DNA from: Jeotgalibacillus sp. S-D1
GTDB taxonomy: Bacteria > Bacillota > Bacilli > Bacillales > Jeotgalibacillaceae
DNA: 55,896 nt
Assembly: GCF_004358665.1 (NCBI RefSeq)
Contig: NZ_SMZR01000011.1
Coordinates: forward strand, 1 to 55,896
Reading direction: 5' to 3'
In this document: piece after piece, positions 38,239-49,583 of the stretch
Layout of the letters: every line of letters begins with the position of its first letter
How positions within the stretch are numbered: position 1 is the stretch's first letter
The notes under the pieces: generated by a model
What the model was told of the DNA's origin: nothing
Database searches by the model: none
The model's input: the letters and a program-made list of their open reading frames with translations, nothing else
Position numbers and translations under genes: made by a program

Positions 38239-38268
38239 TACTATGTACAAAACCGCCCAGCATATTCG
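38239..38268 (-). promoter_or_regulatory. sspF promoter, sigma-G type
   Basis: On the minus strand CGAATA (38263-38268), 17-bp spacer, CATAGTA (38239-38245). One mismatch at each element to TGAATA/CATACTA. Matches the expected sigma-G control of SASP genes. Confidence 0.75.
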
Positions 38269-38310
38269 CTGCGCGGCAAAAATAAAAAAGCAGTAAACAA
38301 CAGTCCACTG

Positions 38311-38574
38311 CTAGCTTACGGTAATGGCTTCCGAACCTTCATCCATGAAGGTTAGTTCCACTGATTCAGTTAATACATCGGTGTAGCTATACGATACCCG
38401 CTCAAAAGCGTGCTCATCTTGATCCAATTCCACGATAAAAATGGAAGGATACGTTTCAGTGAGAACTCCTGAACGCTCGATTGTCTTGCGTCTTCCACCA
38501 TTGGCTTTTAACATTAGACGTTTTCCAAGATTTAAATCAAGTGCCTTTTTAATGTCGGCTAAAGTTTTTGGCAT
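38311..38574 (-). CDS. veg: Veg protein
   Basis: Small conserved protein; in B. subtilis it influences biofilm formation through SinR. 87 residues with the family core [22 protein letters not shown] (20 or so residues from about 18) and the central [28 protein letters not shown] precedes ATG. A strong tandem promoter region lies upstream, as expected for the veg promoter, one of the strongest sigma-A promoters known. Confidence 0.95.
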   Translation of the reverse strand: MPKTLADIKKALDLNLGKRLMLKANGGRRKTIERSGVLTETYPSIFIVELDQDEHAFERVSYSYTDVLTESVELTFMDEGSEAITVS

Positions 38575-38597
38575 TCCGCTTCCACCTCACTGCTATT

Positions 38598-38626
38598 AGT
38601 GTAACACATTAGTGCTGCGAGGTCAA
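38598..38626 (-). promoter_or_regulatory. veg promoter, proximal (sigma-A)
   Basis: On the minus strand TTGACC (38621-38626), 17-bp spacer, TACACT (38598-38603), about 24 bp before the veg ATG. Confidence 0.75.
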
Positions 38627-38637
38627 ACAAAATAATC

Positions 38638-38667
38638 ATTTTATCAATATTTCATTAACTATGTCAA
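38638..38667 (-). promoter_or_regulatory. veg promoter, distal (sigma-A)
   Basis: On the minus strand TTGACA (38662-38667), 18-bp spacer, TAAAAT (38638-38643), about 40 bp upstream of the proximal promoter. Confidence 0.55.
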
Positions 38668-38722
38668 TGTTTTTTATTTTGCAAAATGCGCAGTTTTTCG
38701 CATATGCACTCACTATTATAAA

Positions 38723-39580
38723 TTATTCGGCATACATTTCAGCTTTGTACGGGGTACCAGTACGCAGTACCCCCTTGGTCTCGACCCCGCCAATTCCATT
38801 TTCATCAGCTAATGTATGACGCAGAATATCTTCTACCAAAACTGATTCTTTAAAAGATGTGTAACTTACTTTCCCCACTGTATAGACAGGATCCAGCGCA
38901 TGAATGTTTACCCGCATAGGTGAACTTGCAAAGTTTGCTCCAGCATGGATAAGAGATTCAAAATGCGATTGGCAGGCGCCCGCAAAAATGACCAGCTGAT
39001 CTAAACTCGGCATTTTTTTTCGCGCTTCCTGCACTGCTTTAACAAATGAGGCAGAGTTGCGGTATGACTTCACATCATTTTTTTTCCCGCGTGAAGGGAG
39101 GTAGGCATCATGCCCTGTTAAAACCAGGATGTGGGGTTGAAATCGATCGATTAATGACGAAATTTTTTCTGGCATTTCAGACTCCTGACAATGGATCCCT
39201 ACAACCGGCACACTCAATGAAGTATACGCATCAATGCATTTTTTTAAATAATTTGGGTCTCCATCCATATGGAGAACCCGCCCAGGTAAATGAAAAGACA
39301 AACCAGAGGAAGAATTATTTTTACGCTGATCCTTTTGAGCATCGTTTGAAAAGGAATGAAAAGATTCCTCCTCCTGGTTTCTCCATTCTTCTTCAATTCG
39401 TTCTATTTCTTTGTCAGACATAAGCATAAGGTCTTTAACTGGTGCATCTGCCACTAAACGGATATCTGATCCAAATAAAATAGCAATTTCTTCTCCATCT
39501 TTTTCCACCACATTCACCACACGAAATAACACATCACAGCCGTATGATTTTCGTCCAACTAATTGGTCAACCCACTCCAT
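38723..39580 (-). CDS. yabG: sporulation-specific protease YabG
   Basis: Protease that processes spore coat proteins such as SafA, synthesised in the mother cell. From the ATG at 39578-39580 it has 285 residues. Conserved blocks include LDQLVIFAGACQSHFESLI, VLTGHDAYLPSRG and the C-terminal GIGGVETKGVLRTG. GGAGG precedes this ATG. An ATG at 39596-39598, also with a usable binding site, is an alternative; the frame to 39676 is rejected. A sigma-K-type promoter lies upstream. Confidence 0.94.
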   Translation of the reverse strand: MEWVDQLVGRKSYGCDVLFRVVNVVEKDGEEIAILFGSDIRLVADAPVKDLMLMSDKEIERIEEEWRNQEEESFHSFSNDAQKDQRKNNSSSGLSFHLPGRVLHMDGDPNYLKKCIDAYTSLSVPVVGIHCQESEMPEKISSLIDRFQPHILVLTGHDAYLPSRGKKNDVKSYRNSASFVKAVQEARKKMPSLDQLVIFAGACQSHFESLIHAGANFASSPMRVNIHALDPVYTVGKVSYTSFKESVLVEDILRHTLADENGIGGVETKGVLRTGTPYKAEMYAE

Positions 39581-39611
39581 CCCATGGCCTCCTGTCATCT
39601 GACCTCTCTTT

Positions 39612-39638
39612 ACTGTATGCTCAAGCCTAGTCCATGGT
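39612..39638 (-). promoter_or_regulatory. yabG promoter, sigma-K type
   Basis: On the minus strand AC (39637-39638), 17-bp spacer, CATACAGT (39612-39619), which fits CATANNNT. It matches mother-cell sigma-K control of yabG in B. subtilis. The -35 of sigma-K is short, so the match is of moderate weight. Confidence 0.6.
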
Positions 39639-39651
39639 GTTAGAAAATCAC

Positions 39652-39681
39652 AAAAAACCTGAATGCAGCATGGCATTCAGG
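39652..39681 (-). terminator. rsmA (ksgA) terminator or attenuator
   Basis: On the minus strand CCTGAATG (39674-39681) pairs with CATTCAGG (39658-39665), followed by TTTTTTG. It lies about 50 bp after the rsmA stop. Confidence 0.85.
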
Positions 39682-39734
39682 AAAAGTAAGTTTATTTCGC
39701 TTAAACCTTTCGTGTGAAAAAGGGGGAATTTTGG

Positions 39735-41169
<1,435 letters not shown>

Positions 41170-41274
41170 TCTTTCCTCCAGCCTATTCATGTTTCTTCTA
41201 TTATTAAAAGTGATCATTTCATCATTATTTTTATGGATATCTTCTTAGTATAAAACAAATCGCTGAAAAACACA

Positions 41275-41303
41275 CAAAAAACAGGGAGATTGCTCACCCT
41301 GTT
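41275..41303 (-). terminator. yabE terminator
   Basis: On the minus strand ACAGGG (41297-41302) pairs with CCCTGT (41281-41286), followed by TTTTTTG. It lies about 30 bp after the yabE stop. Confidence 0.82.
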
Positions 41304-41334
41304 TCAGAGAATATAAATTATAGTATCGGTTCAT

Positions 41335-42651
41335 TTACTGAAGAATTTTGATTTTCACTTGTCTGTTTCCCCATTGGAGAGCTTCTTCCTGAGAAGAAAC
41401 AAAGACATCTATTTTATTCCCTTTTATTGCTCCCCCTGTATCGCCGGCAACAGCATATCCATATCCTTCTACATGCACTTTAGTGCCAAGCGGAATAACA
41501 GACGGATCCACGGCAATTACTTTTAAATCAGGATTGGCCTTTAAATTTATTCCTGTAGCAGTTATTCCTGAACAGCCATTGCAGGAAGCTGTATAAGCAG
41601 TGGAGGATACATACATCTCTTTCCCTTCACTCGATGATGCATCAGCCTTACTTGCAGCAGCGGTTTTAGCAGCAGTTGTTTGAGCAGGTTTTGCAGACGT
41701 TTTTGTTGCTTTGACAGTGTTGCTTGATGGAGCAGCTTCTGCCTTTTTATCTGGCTGTGCTCCGCGTGAAACATCTGCAACTAATACTTTCGTTCCAACT
41801 GAAACAATTTGATTTACACTTTCTCTAACCACTTTTTCTTTTTTAAGCTTACGTGACTTTTCTTTTCCATTTTCCTTCACGACTTCGTACGTTTTTTCCA
41901 CAAGGCCTTTTTTGCCCTTTTGAACAACTTCTTCTGTTCCCGACGCAAGATCCTCATCTTTTTTTGTTTCAATCGCGAAGTCCTGTGGCTCTTCCAGCAC
42001 ATCGGTGACTTTTTCAACTCGGACAATCTTTACCTTAGCTCCTTCTGTTAATACAGTATCCTCAGATGGAGTAATGCGATCGTCTTTATTCAGCTTAATA
42101 TCCTGCTGCTTTAAAAAGTCAGCGACAGTGATCGAAGTGGACCACTCCTTATGTTTTTTAGTGCCGTCAACAAACGTCCAGGCAAAAGCCTCTTCAAGCG
42201 TAATTTTCATCGATTCTTTTATTTCTGCATCCAAATCATGCGAAAGCTCATCAAGCTCCCCAACATCGATTTTTTCTTTACGTAAAAACTCTCCAACATT
42301 ATCTGCTGTAGTAAATAATTGACGGGTTTCACCGCCAGCGTTAAATGATACCTGTTTTGCCGGTTTCCATCGGATTTTCATATCATGATAGACATCGGAA
42401 TTTCCTTCTGGATATAAATAGTCCTGATCCTGCAGATCAATCTCTAATTCTGCAAAAATATCTTCTACGGTAGAGGCGTTTGTGCGTACCAATTGCTCTT
42501 CACCATTCAAAGACAGGGCAACAGTTTTTTTCATTCCTTCCTGGAATAAAAAACTGATGACTAGAACAAATACCGCAATGCTCACCAAACTGTAGACCCA
42601 ATTTTTTTTGTTTGACTTTGGAAACAGGTTTTTCATGTTATTCGATTGCAT
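41335..42651 (-). CDS. yabE: cell-wall protein with DUF348, G5 and 3D domains (YabE, Rpf-like)
   Basis: Secreted or membrane-anchored wall protein of the Rpf/Sps type. In 438 residues: an uncleaved signal/TM segment (about 18-36), DUF348 repeats (about 40-200), a G5 domain (about 210-285), a Ala/Ser/Thr/Lys-rich linker (about 295-345) and a C-terminal 3D domain (about 350-438) with TAYTASCNGC, VIAVDPSVIPLGTKV and GDTGGAIKGNKIDV. The 3D fold resembles lytic transglycosylase MltA, which suggests peptidoglycan hydrolysis. GGGGGAG precedes ATG. Confidence 0.94.
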   Translation of the reverse strand: MQSNNMKNLFPKSNKKNWVYSLVSIAVFVLVISFLFQEGMKKTVALSLNGEEQLVRTNASTVEDIFAELEIDLQDQDYLYPEGNSDVYHDMKIRWKPAKQVSFNAGGETRQLFTTADNVGEFLRKEKIDVGELDELSHDLDAEIKESMKITLEEAFAWTFVDGTKKHKEWSTSITVADFLKQQDIKLNKDDRITPSEDTVLTEGAKVKIVRVEKVTDVLEEPQDFAIETKKDEDLASGTEEVVQKGKKGLVEKTYEVVKENGKEKSRKLKKEKVVRESVNQIVSVGTKVLVADVSRGAQPDKKAEAAPSSNTVKATKTSAKPAQTTAAKTAAASKADASSSEGKEMYVSSTAYTASCNGCSGITATGINLKANPDLKVIAVDPSVIPLGTKVHVEGYGYAVAGDTGGAIKGNKIDVFVSSQEEALQWGNRQVKIKILQ

Positions 42652-42722
42652 GAAAAACTCCCCCTTTACCCGAGTGATCCAAAGACTTTTTAATGCCCTG
42701 TCACTCTCTTAATCTTCGTTTT

Positions 42723-42738
42723 TTCACTGTGCAGTGAA
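42723..42738. promoter_or_regulatory. 7-bp-arm palindrome upstream of yabE
   Basis: TTCACTG and CAGTGAA flank a TG centre, a perfect inverted repeat about 75 bp before yabE. It could be an operator; no family is assigned. Confidence 0.4.
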
Positions 42739-42890
42739 CTATGTCCCATTATGCACAGCTAGATATAACGTGAAAAGAGTTTTTATTCGACAAGGCATAA
42801 AAGTGAAATGGTGAATTTTTAGGCATTATGTCGCACAAACGATCACAATACGCAGAAGAAAAACCAATCCTGTCTTCGTTTCACTGCTTT

Positions 42891-43655
42891 TTATATTTTA
42901 AATATCTTTTTAGCATTTTTTGTCGTTTGATTTCCTACTTCTTCAACAGTAATTCCTTTTAATTCAGCAATCTGTTCCGCGACCAATTTAACATAAGACG
43001 GCTCATTTCGTTTCCCGCGATACGGATGTGGCGCCAGGAAAGGAGCATCTGTTTCAATCAGCAAATGTTCCAAAGGGATTTCTGCTGCTACTTCCTTCGG
43101 TTTTTTCGCATTTTTAAATGTTACAGGTCCGCCCAAAGAAATCATAAAGTTCATGTCGATGCACTCTTTAGCTATCTCAACGCTGCCTCCGTAACAATGC
43201 ATAATGCCGCCGACATCTGAAGCATTCTCTTCCCGTAAAATATCAACAACATCCTGGGTAGCATCACGATTATGTATCACAATTGGCAGGTCAACCCGTT
43301 TAGCTAATTGAATCTGCTTTTTGAATACTTCTTTCTGCACCGCTTTCGGTGATTTATCCCAGTAATAATCCAGCCCCGTCTCGCCAATTGCTACTACCTT
43401 AGGGTGGCTTGCAAGCTCTTCAATCCAGGACAAATCCTCATCTGTCATATCAATGGCATCTACCGGGTGCCAGCCGACCGAAGCGTAGATAAATTCATAG
43501 GTCTCTGCCAGCTCCATCGCCTTCTTAATTGTCGGCCGATCAAAACCAACAACAGTCATCCACTCGATACCATTTTCTTTTGCCCGGTTGATCACTTCAA
43601 CAACATCATCCTCAAACTGATCGGCATTCAAATGTACATGTGTGTCAAATAACAT
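42891..43655 (-). CDS. yabD: TatD-family metal-dependent hydrolase
   Basis: Amidohydrolase-type TIM barrel; TatD relatives have DNase activity. From the ATG at 43653-43655 it has 254 residues, with the metal ligands DTHVHL (about 4-9), IGETGLDYYW (about 90-99), VIHNRDA (about 124-130) and ETDAPFLAP (about 199-207). AAAGGAG precedes this ATG. It follows metG and precedes yabE, as in B. subtilis. Confidence 0.94.
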   Translation of the reverse strand: MLFDTHVHLNADQFEDDVVEVINRAKENGIEWMTVVGFDRPTIKKAMELAETYEFIYASVGWHPVDAIDMTDEDLSWIEELASHPKVVAIGETGLDYYWDKSPKAVQKEVFKKQIQLAKRVDLPIVIHNRDATQDVVDILREENASDVGGIMHCYGGSVEIAKECIDMNFMISLGGPVTFKNAKKPKEVAAEIPLEHLLIETDAPFLAPHPYRGKRNEPSYVKLVAEQIAELKGITVEEVGNQTTKNAKKIFKI

Positions 43656-44101
43656 AAATAGTCGCTCCTTTAGCAGCAAATTTAGTTTAGTAGAAAACTT
43701 CATGACTTACATCACAGTTATGTAACAATCTCATAACAAATCAGTCACAATATTAATGTGAATGATTCACAATGTTAATCATATGACAAAATATTTACGT
43801 TTCAACTTTGAGTAAAAATAGATTTAATATAGTAATCAAACGGTTTAAACGCCTTTATAACAGCTTATAAAATAAATATTCGCTTAAAAATGTTATTCTG
43901 CTATAAATAAATTAAAATGAAGCTTTCATAAGTCGACAGTACCACTTTTACGTAAAAATAGTGTTGTTTTATAGGTGTAAAATCATACATTCTATTCAGA
44001 TTACGAAATTATTACAAAGATGTAACATTAAATTCGCACCTCTAAAAATGAAATGAAGGAACTTGACGTAATGCCAAGTTCCTTCGTTTTTACATTAAGT
44101 T
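43656..44101. other. long AT-rich metG-yabD intergenic region
   Basis: Contains the metG terminator (44045-44090) and a palindrome GTGAAT-G-ATTCAC (43758-43770) flanked by further GTGA/TCAC steps. The middle (about 43775-44040) is strongly AT-rich and has no gene that I can support. Confidence 0.5.
44045..44090 (-). terminator. metG terminator
   Basis: GAAGGAACTTG (44055-44065) pairs with CAAGTTCCTTC (44075-44085). On the minus strand the tail is ATTTCATTTTTA; the T run on the plus side is tighter, so it may work in both directions. Confidence 0.78.
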
Positions 44102-46102
<2,001 letters not shown>

Positions 46103-46162
46103 TCACATCACTTCGCATTTACAGTCAGAAAACCACTTCTGACACGCATTCATATGCTAAAA

Positions 46163-46191
46163 AATATACCCGAAAAACAACACTAATGCAA
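46163..46191 (-). promoter_or_regulatory. metG promoter (sigma-A)
   Basis: On the minus strand TTGCAT (46186-46191), 17-bp spacer, TATATT (46163-46168). It starts six bases from the first repeat of cluster C. Confidence 0.75.
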
Positions 46192-46196
46192 CCAAT

Positions 46197-46766
46197 GAAA
46201 GCGGAAGGCGCTCGTCCAGCCCCGACAAGCATAAGACGCGCTGTCCCAGTGGACGCCCTATGTCCACTTGGTCAGCGTGGCTTATGACCTCGAGGGGCTA
46301 GCGCCTGGAGCTGGATAAATGAAAGCGGAAGCGGGCGTTGAGCTCCGACAGACGTAAGGCGCACTGCACAGAAAGGCGCTTTTTGCCTTTTGGGCAGTGT
46401 GACTTACGATCCGAGGAGCTGCCCGCTGCAGCTGGACAAATTGAAAGCGGAAGCGGGCGTTGAGGGGCGACAAGCACAAGACGAAAGCGGACAGAAGGCG
46501 CCCTTTGCCTTCCGTCTGTTTTTGGCTTGTGACCTCGAGCCCCTGCCCGCTGCAGCTGGACAAATTGAAAGCGGAAGGCGCTCGTCCAGCCCCGACAAGC
46601 ATAAGACGCGCTGTCCCAGTGGACGCCCTATGTCCACTTGGTCAGCGTGGCTTATGACCTCGAGGGGCTAGCGCCTGCAGCTGGACAATAGAAAAGCGGA
46701 AGCGGGCGTTAAGCTCCGACAGACGTAAGACGCACTGCACTGAAAGGCGCTTTTTGCCTTTTGGGG
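46197..46766 (+). repeat. cluster C: four full and one truncated structured repeat
   Basis: Copies at about 46197-46317, 46321-46439, 46443-46563, 46567-46687 and a 5' fragment at 46691-46766. Copies 1 and 4 are nearly identical (AGCCCC/GGGGCT, loop GTGGACGCCCTATGTCCAC). Copies 2 and 5 are the TTTTTG-loop type. Copy 3 swaps the inner arm to GGGGC/GCCCC and the CATAAG/CTTATG step to CACAAG/CTTGTG, with pairing kept. All have the same orientation as clusters A and B. Confidence 0.92.
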
Positions 46767-46908
46767 AGGAGAAAACCGAATGTGCAGAAATATAACTATA
46801 GTACAAATTAAGCCCAGCTCTATATTTTTTACAAATCCATACTATATAACTACTTTTCCAAACCTGTATATACGTGTATGGATTGTAGTAATATCCACGA
46901 TGTACCAA

Positions 46909-46948
46909 TTTGTCGAACTCAGTGAAGATAAATGAGTAATTTGTCGAA
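46909..46948 (+). promoter_or_regulatory. two distal perfect Spo0A boxes
   Basis: TTTGTCGAA occurs at 46909-46917 and 46940-46948, both matching the 0A consensus TTTGTCRAA exactly and spaced 31 bp start to start, about three helical turns. They lie about 160-200 bp upstream of the main abrB promoter. Confidence 0.65.
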
Positions 46949-46979
46949 CAGGACAATAGTTTGAATTAAAACTATTTCA

Positions 46980-47009
46980 TTTACACTTACATATATTTCA
47001 TGATATAGT
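46980..47009 (+). promoter_or_regulatory. possible distal abrB promoter
   Basis: TTTACA (46980-46985), 18-bp spacer, TGA-TATAGT extended -10 (TATAGT at 47004-47009). It would give an abrB leader of about 200 nt and lies just downstream of the distal 0A boxes. Confidence 0.45.
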
Positions 47010-47109
47010 GAATTATGTAGAAGTAAATAATTGTTAATCGAATTTAAAGCTTGCAATGACAAGGATTTTCAATACTGAAATATTTATAAGAACTACTTTA
47101 ATTTATTTA

Positions 47110-47138
47110 TTGACGTATATGGGAAACGTTGGTATGAT
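47110..47138 (+). promoter_or_regulatory. abrB promoter (sigma-A)
   Basis: TTGACG (47110-47115), 17-bp spacer, TATGAT (47133-47138), about 80 bp before the abrB ATG. Confidence 0.85.
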
Positions 47139-47155
47139 GTTAGCACAGAGAGAAA

Positions 47156-47174
47156 TTTGTCGAATATTGACGAA
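47156..47174 (+). promoter_or_regulatory. Spo0A operator at abrB
   Basis: TTTGTCGAA (47156-47164) is a perfect 0A box, followed 10 bp later by TGACGAA (47168-47174, one mismatch). Two boxes one helical turn apart just downstream of the promoter are the known repression site of abrB in B. subtilis. Confidence 0.88.
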
Positions 47175-47217
47175 AAAGGGAAGATTATAATAAACCACTT
47201 GAGAGGGGATATTTAAT

Positions 47218-47499
47218 ATGAAATCAACAGGAATCGTTCGTAAGGTAGATGAATTAGGTCGTGTGGTAATTCCAATCGAGCTTCGCCGTACATTGGGAAT
47301 TGCAGAGAAAGACGCTTTGGAAATCTATGTAGATGATGAAAAAATCATCCTAAAAAAATATAAACCTAGCATGACTTGTCAAATCACTGGTGAGGTATCT
47401 GATGATAACCTTAAACTTGCTGGTGGAAAACTAGTTCTTAGCCGTGAAGGTGCAGAATTACTTATTAAAGAAATTCAAAACAATCTTCAAGACGCATAA
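47218..47499 (+). CDS. abrB: transition-state regulator AbrB
   Basis: Global repressor of stationary-phase genes in exponential growth. In 93 residues an N-terminal swapped-hairpin DNA-binding domain (1-50, MKSTGIVRKVDELGRVVIP) is followed by a C-terminal multimerisation domain with CQITGEVSDDN. GAGAGGGGA precedes ATG. It is the only protein gene on the plus strand. Its promoter carries Spo0A boxes. SpoVT at 25292 shares the N-terminal domain, and spoVG (35005) is a classic AbrB target. Confidence 0.97.
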   Translation: MKSTGIVRKVDELGRVVIPIELRRTLGIAEKDALEIYVDDEKIILKKYKPSMTCQITGEVSDDNLKLAGGKLVLSREGAELLIKEIQNNLQDA

Positions 47500-47528
47500 G
47501 AATCTGCTATTATTCATACCAACAATAT

Positions 47529-47567
47529 AAGCCTGTTTGAGTTAATACTCAAACAGGCTTCTTTTTA
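47529..47567 (+). terminator. abrB terminator, convergent with rsmI
   Basis: AAGCCTGTTTGAG (47529-47541) pairs with CTCAAACAGGCTT (47548-47560), followed by CTTTTT. On the minus strand the T run is weak, so it mainly serves abrB. Confidence 0.92.
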
Positions 47568-47580
47568 TCTTCAGCGAAGG

Positions 47581-48468
47581 CTATTCCACATGATAGGATT
47601 GATAAATATCCCGCTTTGCTACACCGCGGTCTTTTGCTGCTTCTTTGATCGCTTCCTTCGATGAAAACTCCCGTTGATTAATATAATGATTTACATGCTC
47701 GACAACTGTTAATGTCTCCCACCAGCTGTTCTCGCTGGCATCTTTTTGCCAAACCTCTTTTGCTGCACCCTCTATTATTAGACAGAATTCTCCACGGAGT
47801 TCTGTCGCCTCTGCCCATTCTAATCCCTCTTCTACTGTGCCGCGAACAAATTCTTCAAACTTCTTTGTTAGTTCTCTCGATATAACAATACGTCTGTTTG
47901 CTCCAAGGGCAGTCACCATTTCTTTTAGTGTCTCTTTTAAACGGTGAGGGGATTCGTACAAAATAAATGTGGCTGGCATCGTTGATAAAAAAGCAAGCTC
48001 TTCTCTTTTTTCTTTTTTTCCTCGAGATAAAAAACCATAGTAATAAAATGGCTGCGGCACCAGGCCTGAGGCGATAAGTGAAGTGAGAGCAGCGTTTGCG
48101 CCAGGTAAAGGAACAACATTTATACTTTCCTTCAGGGCTTCTTGCACTAATTCATATCCCGGGTCAGAAATGCAGGGCATTCCCGCATCACTTACCAATG
48201 CCACTTGTTCCCCGCTAAGAAGCCTATCAATTAGTTTTTTTCCGCTCGTTTCCTTATTATGTTCATGGTAGCTGACCACATGGGTTGTTATTTCAAAATA
48301 ATTACATAGCTTCTTTGTATTGCGAGTATCCTCGGCAGCGATTATATCAGCATCTTTTAAAAGACGAATCGCCCTGAATGTCATATCCTCTAAATTACCA
48401 ATTGGGGTCGGCACTAAGTACAACCGTCCTTCCTGTACATCTTTAAAGCTTTGCTGTGTTTGAATCAT
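47581..48468 (-). CDS. rsmI: 16S rRNA 2'-O-methyltransferase RsmI
   Basis: Methylates the ribose of C1402 in 16S rRNA. From the ATG at 48466-48468 it has 295 residues. The tetrapyrrole-methylase fold shows LYLVPTPIGNLEDMT (about 16-30), AAEDTRNTKKLC, LVSDAGMPCISDPG (about 91-104) and FILYESPHR. AGGGGAG precedes this ATG; a frame to 48705 would add 79 residues overlapping yazA and is rejected. It overlaps yazA by 26 bp. Last gene of the long operon. Confidence 0.95.
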   Translation of the reverse strand: MIQTQQSFKDVQEGRLYLVPTPIGNLEDMTFRAIRLLKDADIIAAEDTRNTKKLCNYFEITTHVVSYHEHNKETSGKKLIDRLLSGEQVALVSDAGMPCISDPGYELVQEALKESINVVPLPGANAALTSLIASGLVPQPFYYYGFLSRGKKEKREELAFLSTMPATFILYESPHRLKETLKEMVTALGANRRIVISRELTKKFEEFVRGTVEEGLEWAEATELRGEFCLIIEGAAKEVWQKDASENSWWETLTVVEHVNHYINQREFSSKEAIKEAAKDRGVAKRDIYQSYHVE

Positions 48469-48733
48469 GGAGGCTCCCCTTTTCAAGAAGATAGTTTTCT
48501 TTTTTTGTTCTGGAAAATTGCTTAAACGCATATTCAGCCTGCATAGCGGCCCGTTTTGTTTCAAACAGCTCTGAATGGAGAAGTGATGCCGGCAGCCGGG
48601 TGCGTGTATATTTTGAGGCTTTTCCTTCATTATGCTGGAGCAAACGCCTTGAAAGATCAATGGTATATCCTGCGTAATAGGATCCGTCTGCACAAAGCAG
48701 TACATAAAAATAGTGTTTATGCGCGGTCTCCAT
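48443..48733 (-). CDS. yazA: GIY-YIG nuclease-fold protein YazA
   Basis: UPF0213-type single-domain GIY-YIG protein. In 96 residues: [27 protein letters not shown] (about 8-34) carries the modified GIY-YIG motif and the following arginine, and the conserved Glu lies further on. Function is unproven; relatives have nuclease activity. AAAGGAG precedes ATG. It overlaps yabB by 17 bp and rsmI by 26 bp. Confidence 0.93.
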   Translation of the reverse strand: METAHKHYFYVLLCADGSYYAGYTIDLSRRLLQHNEGKASKYTRTRLPASLLHSELFETKRAAMQAEYAFKQFSRTKKENYLLEKGSLHDSNTAKL

Positions 48734-49460
48734 ATAAGATCTCCTTTAACTCTTTTGTATATTCGCCATTTTCTTCATAGACATAAAGGGGCGGCAGAAT
48801 TTTCACATCTGCTTTTCCATGCTTAATTCCTTCTATTAATATAGTGTTTGCTTCCTTGCCCATTTTCGGATAGACAAACTGAATGCGCTTTGGTTCTATC
48901 CGGTACTTTCTCATTAACGTAATTAAATCTAGAAGACGGCCGGGACGGTGTACAAAAGCAGCTTTTCCTCCCTGCTTTAGCAAATCACTGCTAGCTTTGA
49001 CCGTATCCTCGAGTGTACACATGATTTCATGCCGGGCAATGGCAAAGTGTTCATTTATATTTTTTTCTTCGTCAGAAGGAGTTAAAAAATACGGAGGATT
49101 ACATGTAACAACATCGTGCTTTGCATAACCCAGTATAGGGGCTGCCACCTTCAGATCTTCGTGGAGCATACCCAGCTGGTGGCTCAGTCCATTATGTTCG
49201 ATGCTGCGGACAGCCATATCATACAGCCTTTGCTGAATCTCAACTCCTGTTATCTTTCCCTTTGTCCGTGTGCTCAATAATAATGGAATGACTCCATTTC
49301 CTGAACATAAATCAATCAAGCTTCCCTTTTGTATAGGTACATACACAAAACGGGCAAGCAGCACTGCATCCAGAGAAAAAGCAAAAACAGAAGGACTTTG
49401 GATAATAGACAAATCCTCTGCCAATAAATAATCCAAACGTTCGTCTCCTATTAACTGCAT
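48717..49460 (-). CDS. trmN6: tRNA1(Val) N6-adenine methyltransferase-like (YabB/TrmN6)
   Basis: SAM-dependent methyltransferase of the TrmN6 family, which modifies A37 of tRNA1(Val) in Escherichia coli. In 247 residues: SAM motif I around [14 protein letters not shown] (about 43-56) and catalytic NPPY (about 119-122, [13 protein letters not shown]). GGAGGTG precedes ATG. It is the homologue of B. subtilis yabB; the tRNA target is by family, not shown here. Confidence 0.93.
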   Translation of the reverse strand: MQLIGDERLDYLLAEDLSIIQSPSVFAFSLDAVLLARFVYVPIQKGSLIDLCSGNGVIPLLLSTRTKGKITGVEIQQRLYDMAVRSIEHNGLSHQLGMLHEDLKVAAPILGYAKHDVVTCNPPYFLTPSDEEKNINEHFAIARHEIMCTLEDTVKASSDLLKQGGKAAFVHRPGRLLDLITLMRKYRIEPKRIQFVYPKMGKEANTILIEGIKHGKADVKILPPLYVYEENGEYTKELKEILYGDRA

Positions 49461-49583
49461 ATGTACACCTCCATCTTACTCCATAAAAAAGAGCCCAACG
49501 CCTGTTCCCAGAATTTCCTGATGCACGTTTGTACATAAGAAATTGACATGGTAACAATACGCCAGCCCCCAATTACTAAATGT

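Noticed and set aside
46282-46671. Several open frames on both strands in repeat cluster C, and one at 30151-30333
   Set aside because: They are translations of the palindromic repeats, share peptide fragments with each other, and have no proper ribosome binding sites.
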